A stretch of DNA of 35,590 bases from Aphodovivens avicola (lineage in GTDB: Bacteria > Actinomycetota > Coriobacteriia > Coriobacteriales > Eggerthellaceae): assembly GCA_018712515.1 (NCBI GenBank), contig DVGW01000001.1, positions 1 to 35,590 on the forward strand, in the 5' to 3' direction. The notes beneath the pieces are model-generated. The model was not told the DNA's origin and made no database searches. It was given only the letters and a program-made list of their open reading frames with translations. This document shows, piece by piece, positions 9,211-17,637 of the stretch; positions within the stretch are counted from its first letter, which is position 1; every line of letters begins with the position of its first letter. The position numbers and the translations under genes were made by a program.

Positions 9211-9303
9211 GCTCCCGCGTGCGATCCACGCTATATCGCATGCTCCCACGCGCGATCCGCGCTATATCGCGTGTTCCCGCTCGCGATCCGCGCTATATCG
9301 CTC
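9211..9303. repeat. 31-bp tandem repeat, three units
   Basis: The core GCGATCC[A/G]CGCTATATCGC occurs at 9221-9239, 9252-9270 and 9283-9301, an exact 31-bp period. The linker is GYTCCCRC-like. A partial fourth unit (ATCGCTTGCTCCC) precedes the array. Each core has complementary ends (GCGAT and ATCGC). It begins 24 bp after the nadK stop, in a 527-bp region without a gene. Confidence 0.85.
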
Positions 9304-9330
9304 AATCTCGCCGCATTCCCGCGTCGGGGT

Positions 9331-9530
9331 GGCACGATGCGTCGATTTAGTTTGATGCGGCTTGCGCTAAGCGGCCCCCTGGTTTCACCGCAATTATATA
9401 ACGCCAGGTCAACGCTATGCATCGACAATCGCTGCGGATGAGCCTTTCGCAAATCGACGCTAAATCGCTCGATCTTGCCAGCCGGATGGCCCTATGCGGC
9501 AACAGATGTCGATTTAGCGTGATCGGGAGC
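9331..9530. repeat. Dispersed relatives of the 31-bp repeat
   Basis: Degenerate copies of the same motif appear beyond the array. ATCGACGCTAAATCGCTC starts at 9453 in direct orientation, and TCGATTTAGCGTGATCG is inverted at about 9509-9525. A weaker inverted copy, GTCGATTTAGTTTGATGC, lies near 9341-9358. The 9453 and 9509 copies form a 15-bp-class inverted repeat about 40 bp apart. No open frame here shows family similarity. The remaining sequence up to 9660 holds nothing I can identify. Confidence 0.55.
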
Positions 9531-9663
9531 GAGGGCGACGGCGACGGCGATGGCGCATCGGAATCAGCAGGGTAGGAGCCCCGCTCCTTGCTTTGCCCCA
9601 AACCCCTGTCGCCCCATTTTGCGGCGCGCTCCTAGTTTTAGATGCGGCGCATCCCCTAAATGA

Positions 9664-9693
9664 AAAGGAGCCCCGCTTCCACGAGGCTCCTCG
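9664..9693 (-). terminator. Intrinsic terminator of the DUF1846 gene
   Basis: Read on the minus strand, AGGAGCC and GGCTCCT pair over a 12-nt loop and are followed by TTTT (the AAAA at 9664-9667 on plus). It sits 20 bp past the stop codon. Confidence 0.8.
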
Positions 9694-9714
9694 ATGCTCA
9701 TATCCGCTTTCCGC

Positions 9715-11193
9715 TTACTTGTGATAGTAGCGGTGCTGCTCGTATTTCGGTTCGCAGCAGACGTTGATGCCGAGGGTGCGGTAGAGCTTCTCGTCGGTTT
9801 CGGAGATGATCACCGAGAAGAAGGCGTCGCAGCCGCGCAGCAGCTCGGCGCAGTCGATGAGCTGGGCGGCGAGCGGGTTGGTGGACGAGCTGACGGTCAG
9901 CGCCAGAAGCGTCTCGTCCGAGTGCAGGCGCGGGTTGCGCGCGTGCAGGTGCTCGGTCTTGAGGTGGCAGATGGGCTCGATCACCTCGTCGGAGATGACG
10001 TCGATGTCCTCGACGCCCGCCACACCCTTGAGGGCGTTCATCAGCAGCGACGAGGCGGCGCCGAGCAGGTTGGACGTCTTGCCCGTCACGACCGAGCCGT
10101 CGGGGAGCACCATGGCGCCCGCGGGGCCGCCGGTCGTCTCCTCCTTGAGCAGCGCCGCGCTGCGGGCGGGGGAGTAGTTGGCGTCGACGCCGGCCTGGTT
10201 CATCATCAGCTCCAGCTTGCCGAGGCGATCCTCGCCGACGCCGGTGCGCTTGACCTCGACGGCGGTCTGGAAGTAGCGGCGCACGATCTCCATCTTGGCG
10301 GCGTCGCACACCGCGTCGTCGTCCACGATCGCCATGCCCGCCATGTTGACGCCCATGTCGGTGGGGGACTGGTAGGGGCTCTCGCCCATGATCTTCTCCA
10401 TCATGGCCTTGAGCACGGGGAAGATCTCGATGTCGCGGTTGTAGTTGACGGTGGTCTCGCCGTAGGCCTCCAGATGGAACGGGTCGATGGCGTTCATGTC
10501 GTCCAGATCGACCGTCGCGGCCTCGTAAGCGATGTTGACCGGGTGCTTCAGCGGCAGATTCCAGATGGGGAACGTCTCGAACTTGGCGTAGCCTGCCTTG
10601 GTGCCGCGCTTGTTCTCGTGGTAGAGCTGCGAGAGGCAGGTCGCCATCTTGCCCGAACCGGGGCCGGGCGCGGTCACGACCACCAGCGGACGGCTGGTCT
10701 CGACGAACTCGTTTTTGCCGTAGCCCTCGTCGCTGACGATGTGCTCGATGTCGTAGGGGTAGCCGGCGATGGGGTAGTGCAGACGGCTCTTGATGCCGAG
10801 CGAGTCGAGGCGGCGGCGGAACGCGTCGGCGTCGGGCTGGCCGGCGTACTGCGTGATGACCACGTCGCCGACGAGGAAGCCCATGCCGCGGAATACGTCC
10901 ATCAGGCGCAGCAGGTCGTCATCGTAGGTGATGCCCAGATCGCCGCGCGTCTTGCTCTTCTCGATGTCGTTGGCGTTGATGCACGTGATGATCTCGACGT
11001 CGTCGATGAGGCTCTCGAGCATGCGGATCTTGGTGTCTGGCTGGAAGCCCGGCAGCACGCGCGAGGCGTGGTAGTCGTCGAAGAGCTTGCCGCCGAATTC
11101 CAAGTAGAGCTTGCCGCCGAACTGGGCGATGCGCTCCTTGATGCGTTCGGCCTGCAGTGAGATGTACTTGTCGTTGTCGAATCCGGTGCGCAT
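9715..11193 (-). CDS. DUF1846 family protein
   Basis: This belongs to the DUF1846 family, whose biochemical role I do not know. The 492-residue protein matches the family from MRTGFDNDKYISLQAERIKE through CINANDIEKSKTRGDLGITYD to the C-terminus. A Walker-A-like segment, TAPGPGSGKMATCLSQLYHE, has Met where Thr/Ser normally follows the Lys, so nucleotide binding is plausible but unproven. Later conserved stretches include SSSTNPLAAQLIDCAELL. The start at 11193 is behind GAGGAG; the frame is open further upstream without similarity. It has its own terminator and is probably monocistronic. Confidence 0.9.
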   Translation of the reverse strand: MRTGFDNDKYISLQAERIKERIAQFGGKLYLEFGGKLFDDYHASRVLPGFQPDTKIRMLESLIDDVEIITCINANDIEKSKTRGDLGITYDDDLLRLMDVFRGMGFLVGDVVITQYAGQPDADAFRRRLDSLGIKSRLHYPIAGYPYDIEHIVSDEGYGKNEFVETSRPLVVVTAPGPGSGKMATCLSQLYHENKRGTKAGYAKFETFPIWNLPLKHPVNIAYEAATVDLDDMNAIDPFHLEAYGETTVNYNRDIEIFPVLKAMMEKIMGESPYQSPTDMGVNMAGMAIVDDDAVCDAAKMEIVRRYFQTAVEVKRTGVGEDRLGKLELMMNQAGVDANYSPARSAALLKEETTGGPAGAMVLPDGSVVTGKTSNLLGAASSLLMNALKGVAGVEDIDVISDEVIEPICHLKTEHLHARNPRLHSDETLLALTVSSSTNPLAAQLIDCAELLRGCDAFFSVIISETDEKLYRTLGINVCCEPKYEQHRYYHK

Positions 11194-11299
11194 TGGCGTG
11201 GTCGCTCCTCTTCTTCCGCAGCCTGCTCGGCGCTTGGTCGGCGGACGCATGCAGTCGGATGCGCGCCGGCCAAGCGGCTCCATCGCTTTGAACCAGCCG

Positions 11300-11305
11300 A
11301 TTATA
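11300..11305 (-). promoter_or_regulatory. -10 element for the DUF1846 gene
   Basis: TATAAT occurs on the minus strand in the 136-bp gap between the surface-protein stop and the DUF1846 start. It shares the context CGCTATAAT with the nadK -10. No clear -35 is visible. Confidence 0.5.
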
Positions 11306-11329
11306 GCGCATGCCGAAAGCGGGGAGGCG

Positions 11330-14300
11330 CTATCGGCGGCGCATTTCACGATTGCGGCGGAAACGCGTCGAGCCCAGCAGCCCGGTCGCCGCCGCGCAGG
11401 CGAGCGCTCCCGTCAAGGCGCAGGCTCCCGTCGCGGCGTCGCCCGTTCCGGCGAGCGTCGCGCCGGTTTCGGACCCCTTGTCGGAAGGCGTGCCGGCCGA
11501 CGGCGAGTCGCCTCGGTCCGGGTCGGACGGTTTGCCTGCGTCGCCGGAGCCGCCGGGCGCTCCATCGTCCGGGGATCCGGGGTCATCGGGAGCGGGTGCG
11601 CCGTCATCGGGATCGTCCGGCTCGTCCGGTGCGGGCGGGTCGTCGGGATCGCCGCCGGGGTTGTCCGGGACGTCGCCGCCCGGTTCGTCGGGGGCGTCGC
11701 CGGGTTCATCCGGCGTGTCGTCGCCCGGAGTGTCGGCATCTCCGCCGCCCGATCCCGTATCGCCGCCTGGCGTGTCGGGGTTGCTCCCGTCGCCGGGTTC
11801 GCCGGGGTCGTCGGGCTTGCCAGGCTCGTCTCCGCCGGGCTCGTCTCCGCCATCGGGATCATCCGGCTCTCCAGGCGCGGGCGGGTTGTCGGGGTCGTCG
11901 GGCTCTCCAGGAGCGGGCGGGTCGTCGGGATCGTCTCCGGGCTCCGCCGGGTCGTCGGGCTCGCCGGGCTCCGCCGGGCCGTCGTCCGCCTCGACGTTCT
12001 TCACGTTGATGAAATAGGCTCCCATCGTCGCGTCGGGGGAAAGGGTGCCCGTCACCGTACCCGCATCGTCTTTCACCACGGCGTCTCCGGTGCTCGTGTA
12101 GATGGCGTAGCCGTCTTCGAGCAGCGCGGGGCAATCCAACTCCCTCACCGAGAAGGGCGAGGTCGAGGACAGGTTCTCGATGAGGACGCCCTCGTTGTGG
12201 CGGAGGTCGGCGATCTTCGCCGTGCCGACGTCGGTGCCCGTCTCGCGCGTGAACGTGATGGATCCCTTCTCCGTCCCGCCTCCGGCAAGATAGCGGGTGG
12301 CGGGCAGGGTCAGCTCGACCGTGTCGGCGGCGGCATGGTCGAACAGCCCGTCGATCGTCACCGCGAACGAGCGCGGCGCCTCTTTGTCCGCGGCGTTTCC
12401 GCCGACGACCATCGCCACGCCGAGCGATCCCGCCTGCCTGATGTTGGTGAACGACGCCTCCGCCCGCGCGGCTCCGATCACGCCCTCCGCGTTGTCCTTC
12501 AGCACGAAATAGCGCGATCCGAGATCCTCCTCGTCGATGCGGTAGCGCGTCGCCAGCGGGATCCCGTCGATGGTCGCGGTTTGGCCGTCCGAAAGGGACA
12601 CGCTCAGGCATCCCTCATCGTCGAGCATGAGGCTTTCGGAGGTGGCCCCGCCCGCCCCGTCGGAGACGGTGCACGTGAGGGAGCCCGACAAAGGGGTTCC
12701 CTCGGTATCCGAGAGCTCGATGGAGAACCCGAAGGGGCCCTCCGCATCCGGCGTGGCGTTCTCCACATGCTTGGTGAGCGCGAGCGATCCGGTCGCCTCG
12801 CGGGCGGGCGTCAGCACGAGCGCGCCGTCGTTCCCCAAGCGCGCCGACAGCGCGAGCCGCCCGGCTCCGGATGCCGCCGCGTTGCCCGCCTGCTCGGCGT
12901 CGTCGGCGGTGCCGCCCGCCTGCACGGTGCCGCCTGCCTGCCCGGCTCCGTCGAGGAACCTTGCGCCCATGCGGAGGGAGAACGGGGCGGTCGCCGTCGG
13001 GTTGGCGCTTTTCCCCACGTCCTCCAGCAGCGAGGGGACGGGTTCCTTGGGCGTGCCCGCGGCGACGCTCCATCGGCCGTCCGCTCCCGCGAAGCACGCG
13101 GCGGCGCTCTGGTCGTCGAGCGTGAACGGCCGGTACGTCCGCTGGGCCTCCACGGGCACGGCCACCCCCGGTTCGAGCCCGTCCGCGCTATAGGTCAGAT
13201 CCTCGTAATAGACGGTCTCGCCCGCGCGGGGCGCCGAGGAGAGGGGCTCGAGCTGGTCGGCAGCCGCGGAGCCGTCCGGCGCGGCGGCGCACCCCTCCCT
13301 CAGCTGGAACAGCGGCTCGTCCTCCGCGAAAAGGTAGCGCGCGTTCGTCGAGGCGGCCAGGGCGCTCATGGCGCCGCCGACGCCTGCCGCGCTCCCGCCA
13401 CCGTCGGTTCCCGCCGCGTCACCGCCGCCGCCCGTCGCGTCCCCACCAGCAGCGTATGCGTTCGTGAGCAGGGAGAACGACCCCGTTCCCTCCGCCGGGG
13501 CGATGCCCTCCAGAAGCGATCCCATCTCCGCGGCATCCACCTGCTCGCCCGCCTGGACGCGCCGTGCGAGCGCCGCGACGTCGTCGCGCGGACCCACCTC
13601 GAACACGACCTGCAGCGGGCTCGCCTCCGCGGCGTCTTCGGCAAGCATCATCGTCGTCGTGCCGTCGAGGTGCTCGGTGATGGAGGCTTTGCGCGCGGGG
13701 ATGCTGTCGGCCGGGGCGGTGAACAGCAGCGCCTCGTCGGAGGTGTCCAGGCTGGTCTCGACCATGACGATGAAATCGTAAAGCGGGACGTCCGCGCCGG
13801 AGTATTGGTTCTCGAGGTTGCCGATGAAGAAGTAGGTCTGGCAGATCGCGCTCGCGCCGGCGTCCTTGGCCGCCTGGATGCGCTGGGAGGCCTCGGATGC
13901 CGGATCGTCCCGCCACGTCCCGGATCGCGCGGCGGCGATCTCGTCGTTTCCCGCGAAGGTGTAGGGCAGGCCGTCGTCGGGGACCATCCCGTGATCGGCG
14001 TCGACGTACCATGCGGCGAAGTTCGAGAAGCCGCCTGCGTCGTCGTAGGCGATCTGGCCGGCGGCGTAGGCGTCGTAGAGCAGGTCGAACGACCGCCCAT
14101 CCAGATCGTAGCGCGCCTCCAGGGAATTCATCAGGTACTGCAGCTCATGGTACGCCTCGATGTCCCACGGGTCGGCGAAGCTCGTGCAGAGCGCCTTCGC
14201 CGCCAGGGATCCGTCGAGGATCTTCCCCTGGAACTGGATGCCCTCGATGTGCTTCACCTGCATGAGGTGCCCCAGGTCGTCCTGGAACCGGATGCGGTTT

Positions 14301-15961
14301 TCGGTGGGCGAGGACGCCGCATCGCCGCTGGGATCGACCGGGGAGCGGTACGTGATGCCGAGGATGCGGTCGACCGCGGCGTTAAACGACCCGTCGAGCG
14401 CTCCGGCGTCGGTGGCGGGGAAATACTCCGTCGCCCCGCGGAACGCGTAGCCGTCGGCGGCGTCGAGCAGGCCGGGGATGGGATCGGGAAACGCGATGTC
14501 GCGCGCTTCCAGGTCGCGCCTGCCGGCGGAGAAGAGCTGCAGCGTCACGTTCGGCTGCCCCGCGGCGGCGGCTTGGGCGTAGGCGGCGCGCGCGGCGTCG
14601 ATGTTGTCGCAGAGGTTGGTCCCCTGCGCCGCGCCGGTTCCGGCGACGTAGGCGTCCGCCTGCCCCTCGGCCGTCTGGAGCACGTAGGCGCCGAGCGACT
14701 GCGTGTCGAGCCCGACGGTGTAGAGGGAGAGGCTCTCGCCCGCGGCCGCGTAGGCGGCGTCGATGCGCTTCGCGGCATCCTGCATCGTCAGCAGCGTCGC
14801 GAGCGCCACGTCGGTTCCGTATCCGGAGCTGTAGCCGGTGGGAAGCGTGCCCAGAAATCCTCCGTCCCCCTGCGCCTGGCCGCCGTAGGGAGGCGGATCG
14901 GCGATGTCGGCGTTCGCGCAGGCGGCGACCTGCGAGCCCATCACCACCATCTCGGGCGCGCGGGGGCTGTCGGCGGTTGCCCCTGCAGCCGCCTGCTCCA
15001 GCACATCGCCCGCGGTGCTGATCGCGCGTTGGAGGTAGGCGTATCCCTTGAACGGGGCATCGAGGGTCGCGCTCTGCGCGTCGTCCGGTGAGGCGGTCAC
15101 CCGGAATCCCGCGCCTCCCGTCAGGCCGGGGTCGTAACGCACGTAGTCACCGTCCGCGTCGGGGCGGTAGGTGCCCAGCGGCATGAGAACCGTCGTGTCG
15201 ATGTTGTAGCCCACCACCGCCACGCGGGTGGGATCCGCCGGACCCTCTCCGTCGGAGTTCTCCGCCATCAGGCGTCCGATCGCCTCGTTGAGCGCATCGG
15301 CGAGGTGCTCCGCGTACGTCCTCCCGTCGTAGTGGAACGACGAGAGCGTCGAGTTGAGGCTGATGACGAACACGACGTCGTGGGGCGTCGTCTGCTCCTT
15401 GCGGAACGACGCCGATGAGGAGAAGGCGGACATCCCCACCAGGAAGTCCAGGTCGGCGTCTTGCATCGACGGGCCGGAAACGCCCGCCGCCACCGCGTCG
15501 TCCACGGAGGCGTACACGGATTTGTCGACCCAGAGCCGCCCGGCGTCGTCGGTGGAGAACGAGGTGCCGTCCGCGCCCGCGAACAGGGCCTTCCAGGAGG
15601 CGGCGGTGGAGGGGTCGGCGATCTTTTCGACCGATCCGGGGATCATCGTCGGCGCGGTGGCGGCGGCGTCGGAGGCGGCGGGCGCATCGGTTGCAGAAGC
15701 GGATGCTGCAGCGGGTGCGTCGGCGGCGGCCGTAGCGGGTGCGGCAGTAGCGGGTGCGGAAGCATCGGATGCGGCTTCCGTGGCTGGCGCAGCGGACCCG
15801 CTGCTGGAGCCCGCCGCCACGGCGTCGTTCGCGAAGGCGGGCCACGGGGTGATGCAAAGCGAGCAAACCAGGCAGAGCATGATCGCGAGCGCCTTGGAGG
15901 GCGGCGCGGTTCGGGACGTCGGTGGGAGGGTGCGGGCGGAGCGGAGCGTGCGGCGTTGCAT
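11330..15961 (-). CDS. LAGTG-anchored surface protein with degenerate von Willebrand A-like domain
   Basis: Large cell-wall protein of 1543 residues. It has an N-terminal signal peptide (about 1-44, AFA before Asn45) and an Ala/Thr/Ser-rich low-complexity stretch (about 45-105). A von Willebrand A-like region starts near residue 195 (DVVFVISLNSTLS). Pilin-type Cna-B/SpaA-like beta domains start near 1059 (SLALTKHVEN). An acidic Pro/Asp/Gly/Glu wall-spanning repeat runs from about 1325 to 1490. The C-terminus is a sorting signal, LAGTG (1503-1507), then a hydrophobic helix and RFRRNREMRRR. LAxTG is the motif of class E sortases in actinobacteria; no sortase is in the window. The MIDAS DxSxS is replaced by S201-x-N203-x-T205, so metal-dependent ligand binding is doubtful. 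It resembles a pilus tip adhesin, but ligand and pilin partners are unknown. Confidence 0.88.
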   Translation of the reverse strand: MQRRTLRSARTLPPTSRTAPPSKALAIMLCLVCSLCITPWPAFANDAVAAGSSSGSAAPATEAASDASAPATAAPATAAADAPAAASASATDAPAASDAAATAPTMIPGSVEKIADPSTAASWKALFAGADGTSFSTDDAGRLWVDKSVYASVDDAVAAGVSGPSMQDADLDFLVGMSAFSSSASFRKEQTTPHDVVFVISLNSTLSSFHYDGRTYAEHLADALNEAIGRLMAENSDGEGPADPTRVAVVGYNIDTTVLMPLGTYRPDADGDYVRYDPGLTGGAGFRVTASPDDAQSATLDAPFKGYAYLQRAISTAGDVLEQAAAGATADSPRAPEMVVMGSQVAACANADIADPPPYGGQAQGDGGFLGTLPTGYSSGYGTDVALATLLTMQDAAKRIDAAYAAAGESLSLYTVGLDTQSLGAYVLQTAEGQADAYVAGTGAAQGTNLCDNIDAARAAYAQAAAAGQPNVTLQLFSAGRRDLEARDIAFPDPIPGLLDAADGYAFRGATEYFPATDAGALDGSFNAAVDRILGITYRSPVDPSGDAASSPTENRIRFQDDLGHLMQVKHIEGIQFQGKILDGSLAAKALCTSFADPWDIEAYHELQYLMNSLEARYDLDGRSFDLLYDAYAAGQIAYDDAGGFSNFAAWYVDADHGMVPDDGLPYTFAGNDEIAAARSGTWRDDPASEASQRIQAAKDAGASAICQTYFFIGNLENQYSGADVPLYDFIVMVETSLDTSDEALLFTAPADSIPARKASITEHLDGTTTMMLAEDAAEASPLQVVFEVGPRDDVAALARRVQAGEQVDAAEMGSLLEGIAPAEGTGSFSLLTNAYAAGGDATGGGGDAAGTDGGGSAAGVGGAMSALAASTNARYLFAEDEPLFQLREGCAAAPDGSAAADQLEPLSSAPRAGETVYYEDLTYSADGLEPGVAVPVEAQRTYRPFTLDDQSAAACFAGADGRWSVAAGTPKEPVPSLLEDVGKSANPTATAPFSLRMGARFLDGAGQAGGTVQAGGTADDAEQAGNAAASGAGRLALSARLGNDGALVLTPAREATGSLALTKHVENATPDAEGPFGFSIELSDTEGTPLSGSLTCTVSDGAGGATSESLMLDDEGCLSVSLSDGQTATIDGIPLATRYRIDEEDLGSRYFVLKDNAEGVIGAARAEASFTNIRQAGSLGVAMVVGGNAADKEAPRSFAVTIDGLFDHAAADTVELTLPATRYLAGGGTEKGSITFTRETGTDVGTAKIADLRHNEGVLIENLSSTSPFSVRELDCPALLEDGYAIYTSTGDAVVKDDAGTVTGTLSPDATMGAYFINVKNVEADDGPAEPGEPDDPAEPGDDPDDPPAPGEPDDPDNPPAPGEPDDPDGGDEPGGDEPGKPDDPGEPGDGSNPDTPGGDTGSGGGDADTPGDDTPDEPGDAPDEPGGDVPDNPGGDPDDPPAPDEPDDPDDGAPAPDDPGSPDDGAPGGSGDAGKPSDPDRGDSPSAGTPSDKGSETGATLAGTGDAATGACALTGALACAAATGLLGSTRFRRNREMRRR

Positions 15962-16013
15962 GGTGCCTCGATTCCGGCTGGCGCGTACGGCGGGAGCCTA
16001 GACGGTTCGGGCG

Positions 16014-16022
16014 AGCATAGCA
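16014..16022 (-). promoter_or_regulatory. Possible extended -10 for the surface-protein gene
   Basis: On the minus strand TGCTATGCT provides an extended -10 about 55 bp upstream of the surface-protein start codon. It lies between that start and the 17-bp repeat array. Confidence 0.35.
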
Positions 16023-16095
16023 CGCGTGCGGCGGGGCGTTCGGCCCATCGAAGGGGAGGGGTCCTTTGGCACCGAACTGTAAAGATGGCGGCGCC

Positions 16096-16197
16096 GCGAA
16101 GACGACAACGTTGCGAAGACGACGATGCTGCAAAAACGACAACGTTGCGAAGACGACGATGCCGCGAAGACGACGATGCTGCGAAAACGACGGCGCC
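16096..16197. repeat. 17-bp tandem repeat, six units
   Basis: Six head-to-tail units begin at 16096, 16113, 16130, 16147, 16164 and 16181. The consensus is GCGAAGACGACGATGCT, alternating with GCGAAGACGACAACGTT. Divergence is 1-5 bases per unit; the last unit runs into GGCGCC. The period of 17 is not a multiple of three, so it is not a coding repeat. It lies 135-236 bp upstream of the surface-protein gene and just past the terminator of the 88-residue gene. Confidence 0.93.
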
Positions 16198-16231
16198 CCT
16201 TCCCATGCCGGCGGGCACGGGAAGGGGCGCC
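16184..16231 (-). terminator. Terminator of the 88-residue gene
   Basis: A perfect 13-bp stem (16192-16204 with 16219-16231) contains a nested 4-bp stem TGCC/GGCA. On the minus strand it is followed by GTCGTTTTCG. It lies 27 bp after the stop of the small minus-strand gene and abuts the tandem repeat. Confidence 0.75.
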
Positions 16232-16258
16232 GTGACGCGGATCGTCGAGAGATCCGGG

Positions 16259-16525
16259 CTACTTCTTGAAGATGTTGTCCAGCAGGCCGGAGACGGCGCC
16301 GCCGATGTTCTCGCCCAGGTCGCCGATGAAGCCGGCGACGTCCACGCCGGTCTCGCCGAGCTTGGTCTTGACCTGCTCGACGATCTCGCCCAGATCGACG
16401 TCGTCGAGGTTCTGGCCGGTGATCTCCTCGATGGCGGCCTTGGGGTCGGAGATGACGTCCTTGATCTTCTCGGGCGCATCCTGCAGGTGGCTGGTGACCT
16501 GCTCGACAATCTGATTGATGTCCAT
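16259..16525 (-). CDS. Small conserved-looking hypothetical protein (88 aa)
   Basis: I do not recognise this protein. It has 88 residues, is acidic and appears largely helical: MDINQIVEQVTSHLQDAPEK, then two EIVEQV-like amphipathic stretches, then a Gly-rich end GENIGGAVSGLLDNIFKK. It has no signal peptide and no Cys. Coding status is supported by a -10 TATAAT at 16567-16562 (minus), a GAGGAAA ribosome site, AT-biased start context and a strong terminator 27 bp past the stop. The repeated IVEQV (residues 6-10 and about 48-52) hints at internal duplication. Confidence 0.75.
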   Translation of the reverse strand: MDINQIVEQVTSHLQDAPEKIKDVISDPKAAIEEITGQNLDDVDLGEIVEQVKTKLGETGVDVAGFIGDLGENIGGAVSGLLDNIFKK

Positions 16526-16561
16526 GGTTTCCTCGTTTCTGTTCGGGGACGTGTCTGCGGC

Positions 16562-16567
16562 ATTATA
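16562..16567 (-). promoter_or_regulatory. -10 element for the 88-residue gene
   Basis: TATAAT on the minus strand, 37 bp upstream of the ATG, with no clear -35. The rest of the 339-bp divergent gap (16526-16864) holds the mscL control region and no gene that I can support. Confidence 0.5.
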
Positions 16568-16738
16568 AACGGCGGATGCGCGCGCTGATGGGTAGAGGGC
16601 GCGTCTGACCGCTCGTTCAACAAGGGGTTGAAAAGCCGAGACGCACCGTTGCGGTTGCGATGGTCATGCGAAAGAGCGGCGTGCGGGCCGCGTCTTCGCC
16701 TTTTCGTTGAAACGGCGCCTTTCCGTATGTTGGTTCTC

Positions 16739-16765
16739 CGCGCGAAAGCGTCGCGCGTGTACTAT
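16739..16765 (+). promoter_or_regulatory. Possible mscL promoter with inverted repeat
   Basis: CGCGCGA (16739-16745) and TCGCGCG (16751-16757) form a 7-bp inverted repeat just upstream of a -10-like TACTAT (16760-16765). The start of mscL is 100 bp downstream. The repeat lies in the spacer/-35 zone and may be an operator. Confidence 0.35.
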
Positions 16766-16864
16766 AGCGTGCGGCTTATCGAGGGGCGGTGATGCGCAGG
16801 CTCCGCCAGCCCCGGATTCCAAAGGAAGACGCAGAAAGCAAAACCATACAGAGAGGGTGGATCC

Positions 16865-17356
16865 ATGAGTCTTGTCTCCGAGTTCAAAGAGTTCATCAAC
16901 CGCGGCAACGTGATGGACATGGCCGTCGGTGTCGTTGTCGGCGGTGCGTTCACGGCGATCGTCACGTCGCTGACCGGCGATGTCGTGCAGCCGCTGGTCG
17001 ACTTCGTCACCGGCACCACCGAGGAGGGCATCCCGAACCTGCAGTTCACCGTGCCCGGCACCACGATCACGTTCGGCTTCAGCAACTTCATCAGCGCCGT
17101 CATCCAGTTCTTCATCACGGCCGTCGTCGTGTTCGCCGTGGTCAAGGCGTTCAACAAGGCGCAGAACCTGGGCGGCGACCTGTCCAAGGGTCTGATCAGC
17201 AAGGTCGCCGGCAAGGACGGCGAGGAGGTCGAGATCGAGATGCTGCCCCCGACCTGCCCGTTCTGCCTGGAGGAGATCAAGGAGGGTGCGACCCGCTGCC
17301 CGCACTGCGCCGGCGCTCTGCCCGAGCCCGCCGCTCCCAAGCCCAAGGAGGCGTAA
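16865..17356 (+). CDS. mscL: Large-conductance mechanosensitive channel with C-terminal zinc ribbon
   Basis: MscL opens under membrane tension to release solutes during hypo-osmotic shock. The 163-residue protein has the family N-terminus (EFKEFINRGNVMDMAVGVVV), TM1 (GVVVGGAFTAIVTSL), a periplasmic loop, TM2 (FISAVIQFFITAVVVFAVVK) and the cytoplasmic helix. Beyond the usual end it carries a zinc-ribbon module, Cys-x2-Cys ... Cys-x2-Cys (CPFCLEEIKEGATRCPHC), and a Pro/Lys tail. ATG 16865 follows GAGAGGGTGG. A strong terminator follows, so it is monocistronic. Confidence 0.95.
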   Translation: MSLVSEFKEFINRGNVMDMAVGVVVGGAFTAIVTSLTGDVVQPLVDFVTGTTEEGIPNLQFTVPGTTITFGFSNFISAVIQFFITAVVVFAVVKAFNKAQNLGGDLSKGLISKVAGKDGEEVEIEMLPPTCPFCLEEIKEGATRCPHCAGALPEPAAPKPKEA

Positions 17357-17394
17357 GGGCCGACCGGCTTTCCGGTTTACCGTCGCTGATGGAA

Positions 17395-17429
17395 GCGCGC
17401 GGGGGATTCGCATCCCCGCGCGCTTTTTT
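17395..17429 (+). terminator. Intrinsic terminator after mscL
   Basis: GCGCGCGGGG (17395-17404) pairs with CCCCGCGCGC (17414-17423), followed by TTTTTT (17424-17429). Confidence 0.95.
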
Positions 17430-17637
17430 CTATTTCGGGAAGGGCGCGGCGGATTGCGCGGATGACCGGGCCGCGCGGGAGAGCCCTTCGATCGCGGCGC
17501 TCGGCGAGCAGGTGGCGGCTTTTGGCTGCGTCGATGCAGCAGGCTGCTATCAACCCACAGACAGCGGCGGCCCAGGCCGAAGTGATCGCCTGACCGCAGG
17601 ATCGGGTCGAGCAAGCGGGCTCGGCGAGTTTGACGGT

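Noticed and set aside
9211..9303. Possible CRISPR array
   Set aside because: The period is constant but the intervening bases are also similar between units, only three units exist, and no cas genes are present.
11111..15091. 1326-codon open frame on the plus strand, antisense to the surface-protein gene
   Set aside because: High GC suppresses stops opposite a GC3-rich gene. The translation is Arg/Gly/Val-rich without domains, while the minus frame has signal peptide, domains and sorting signal.
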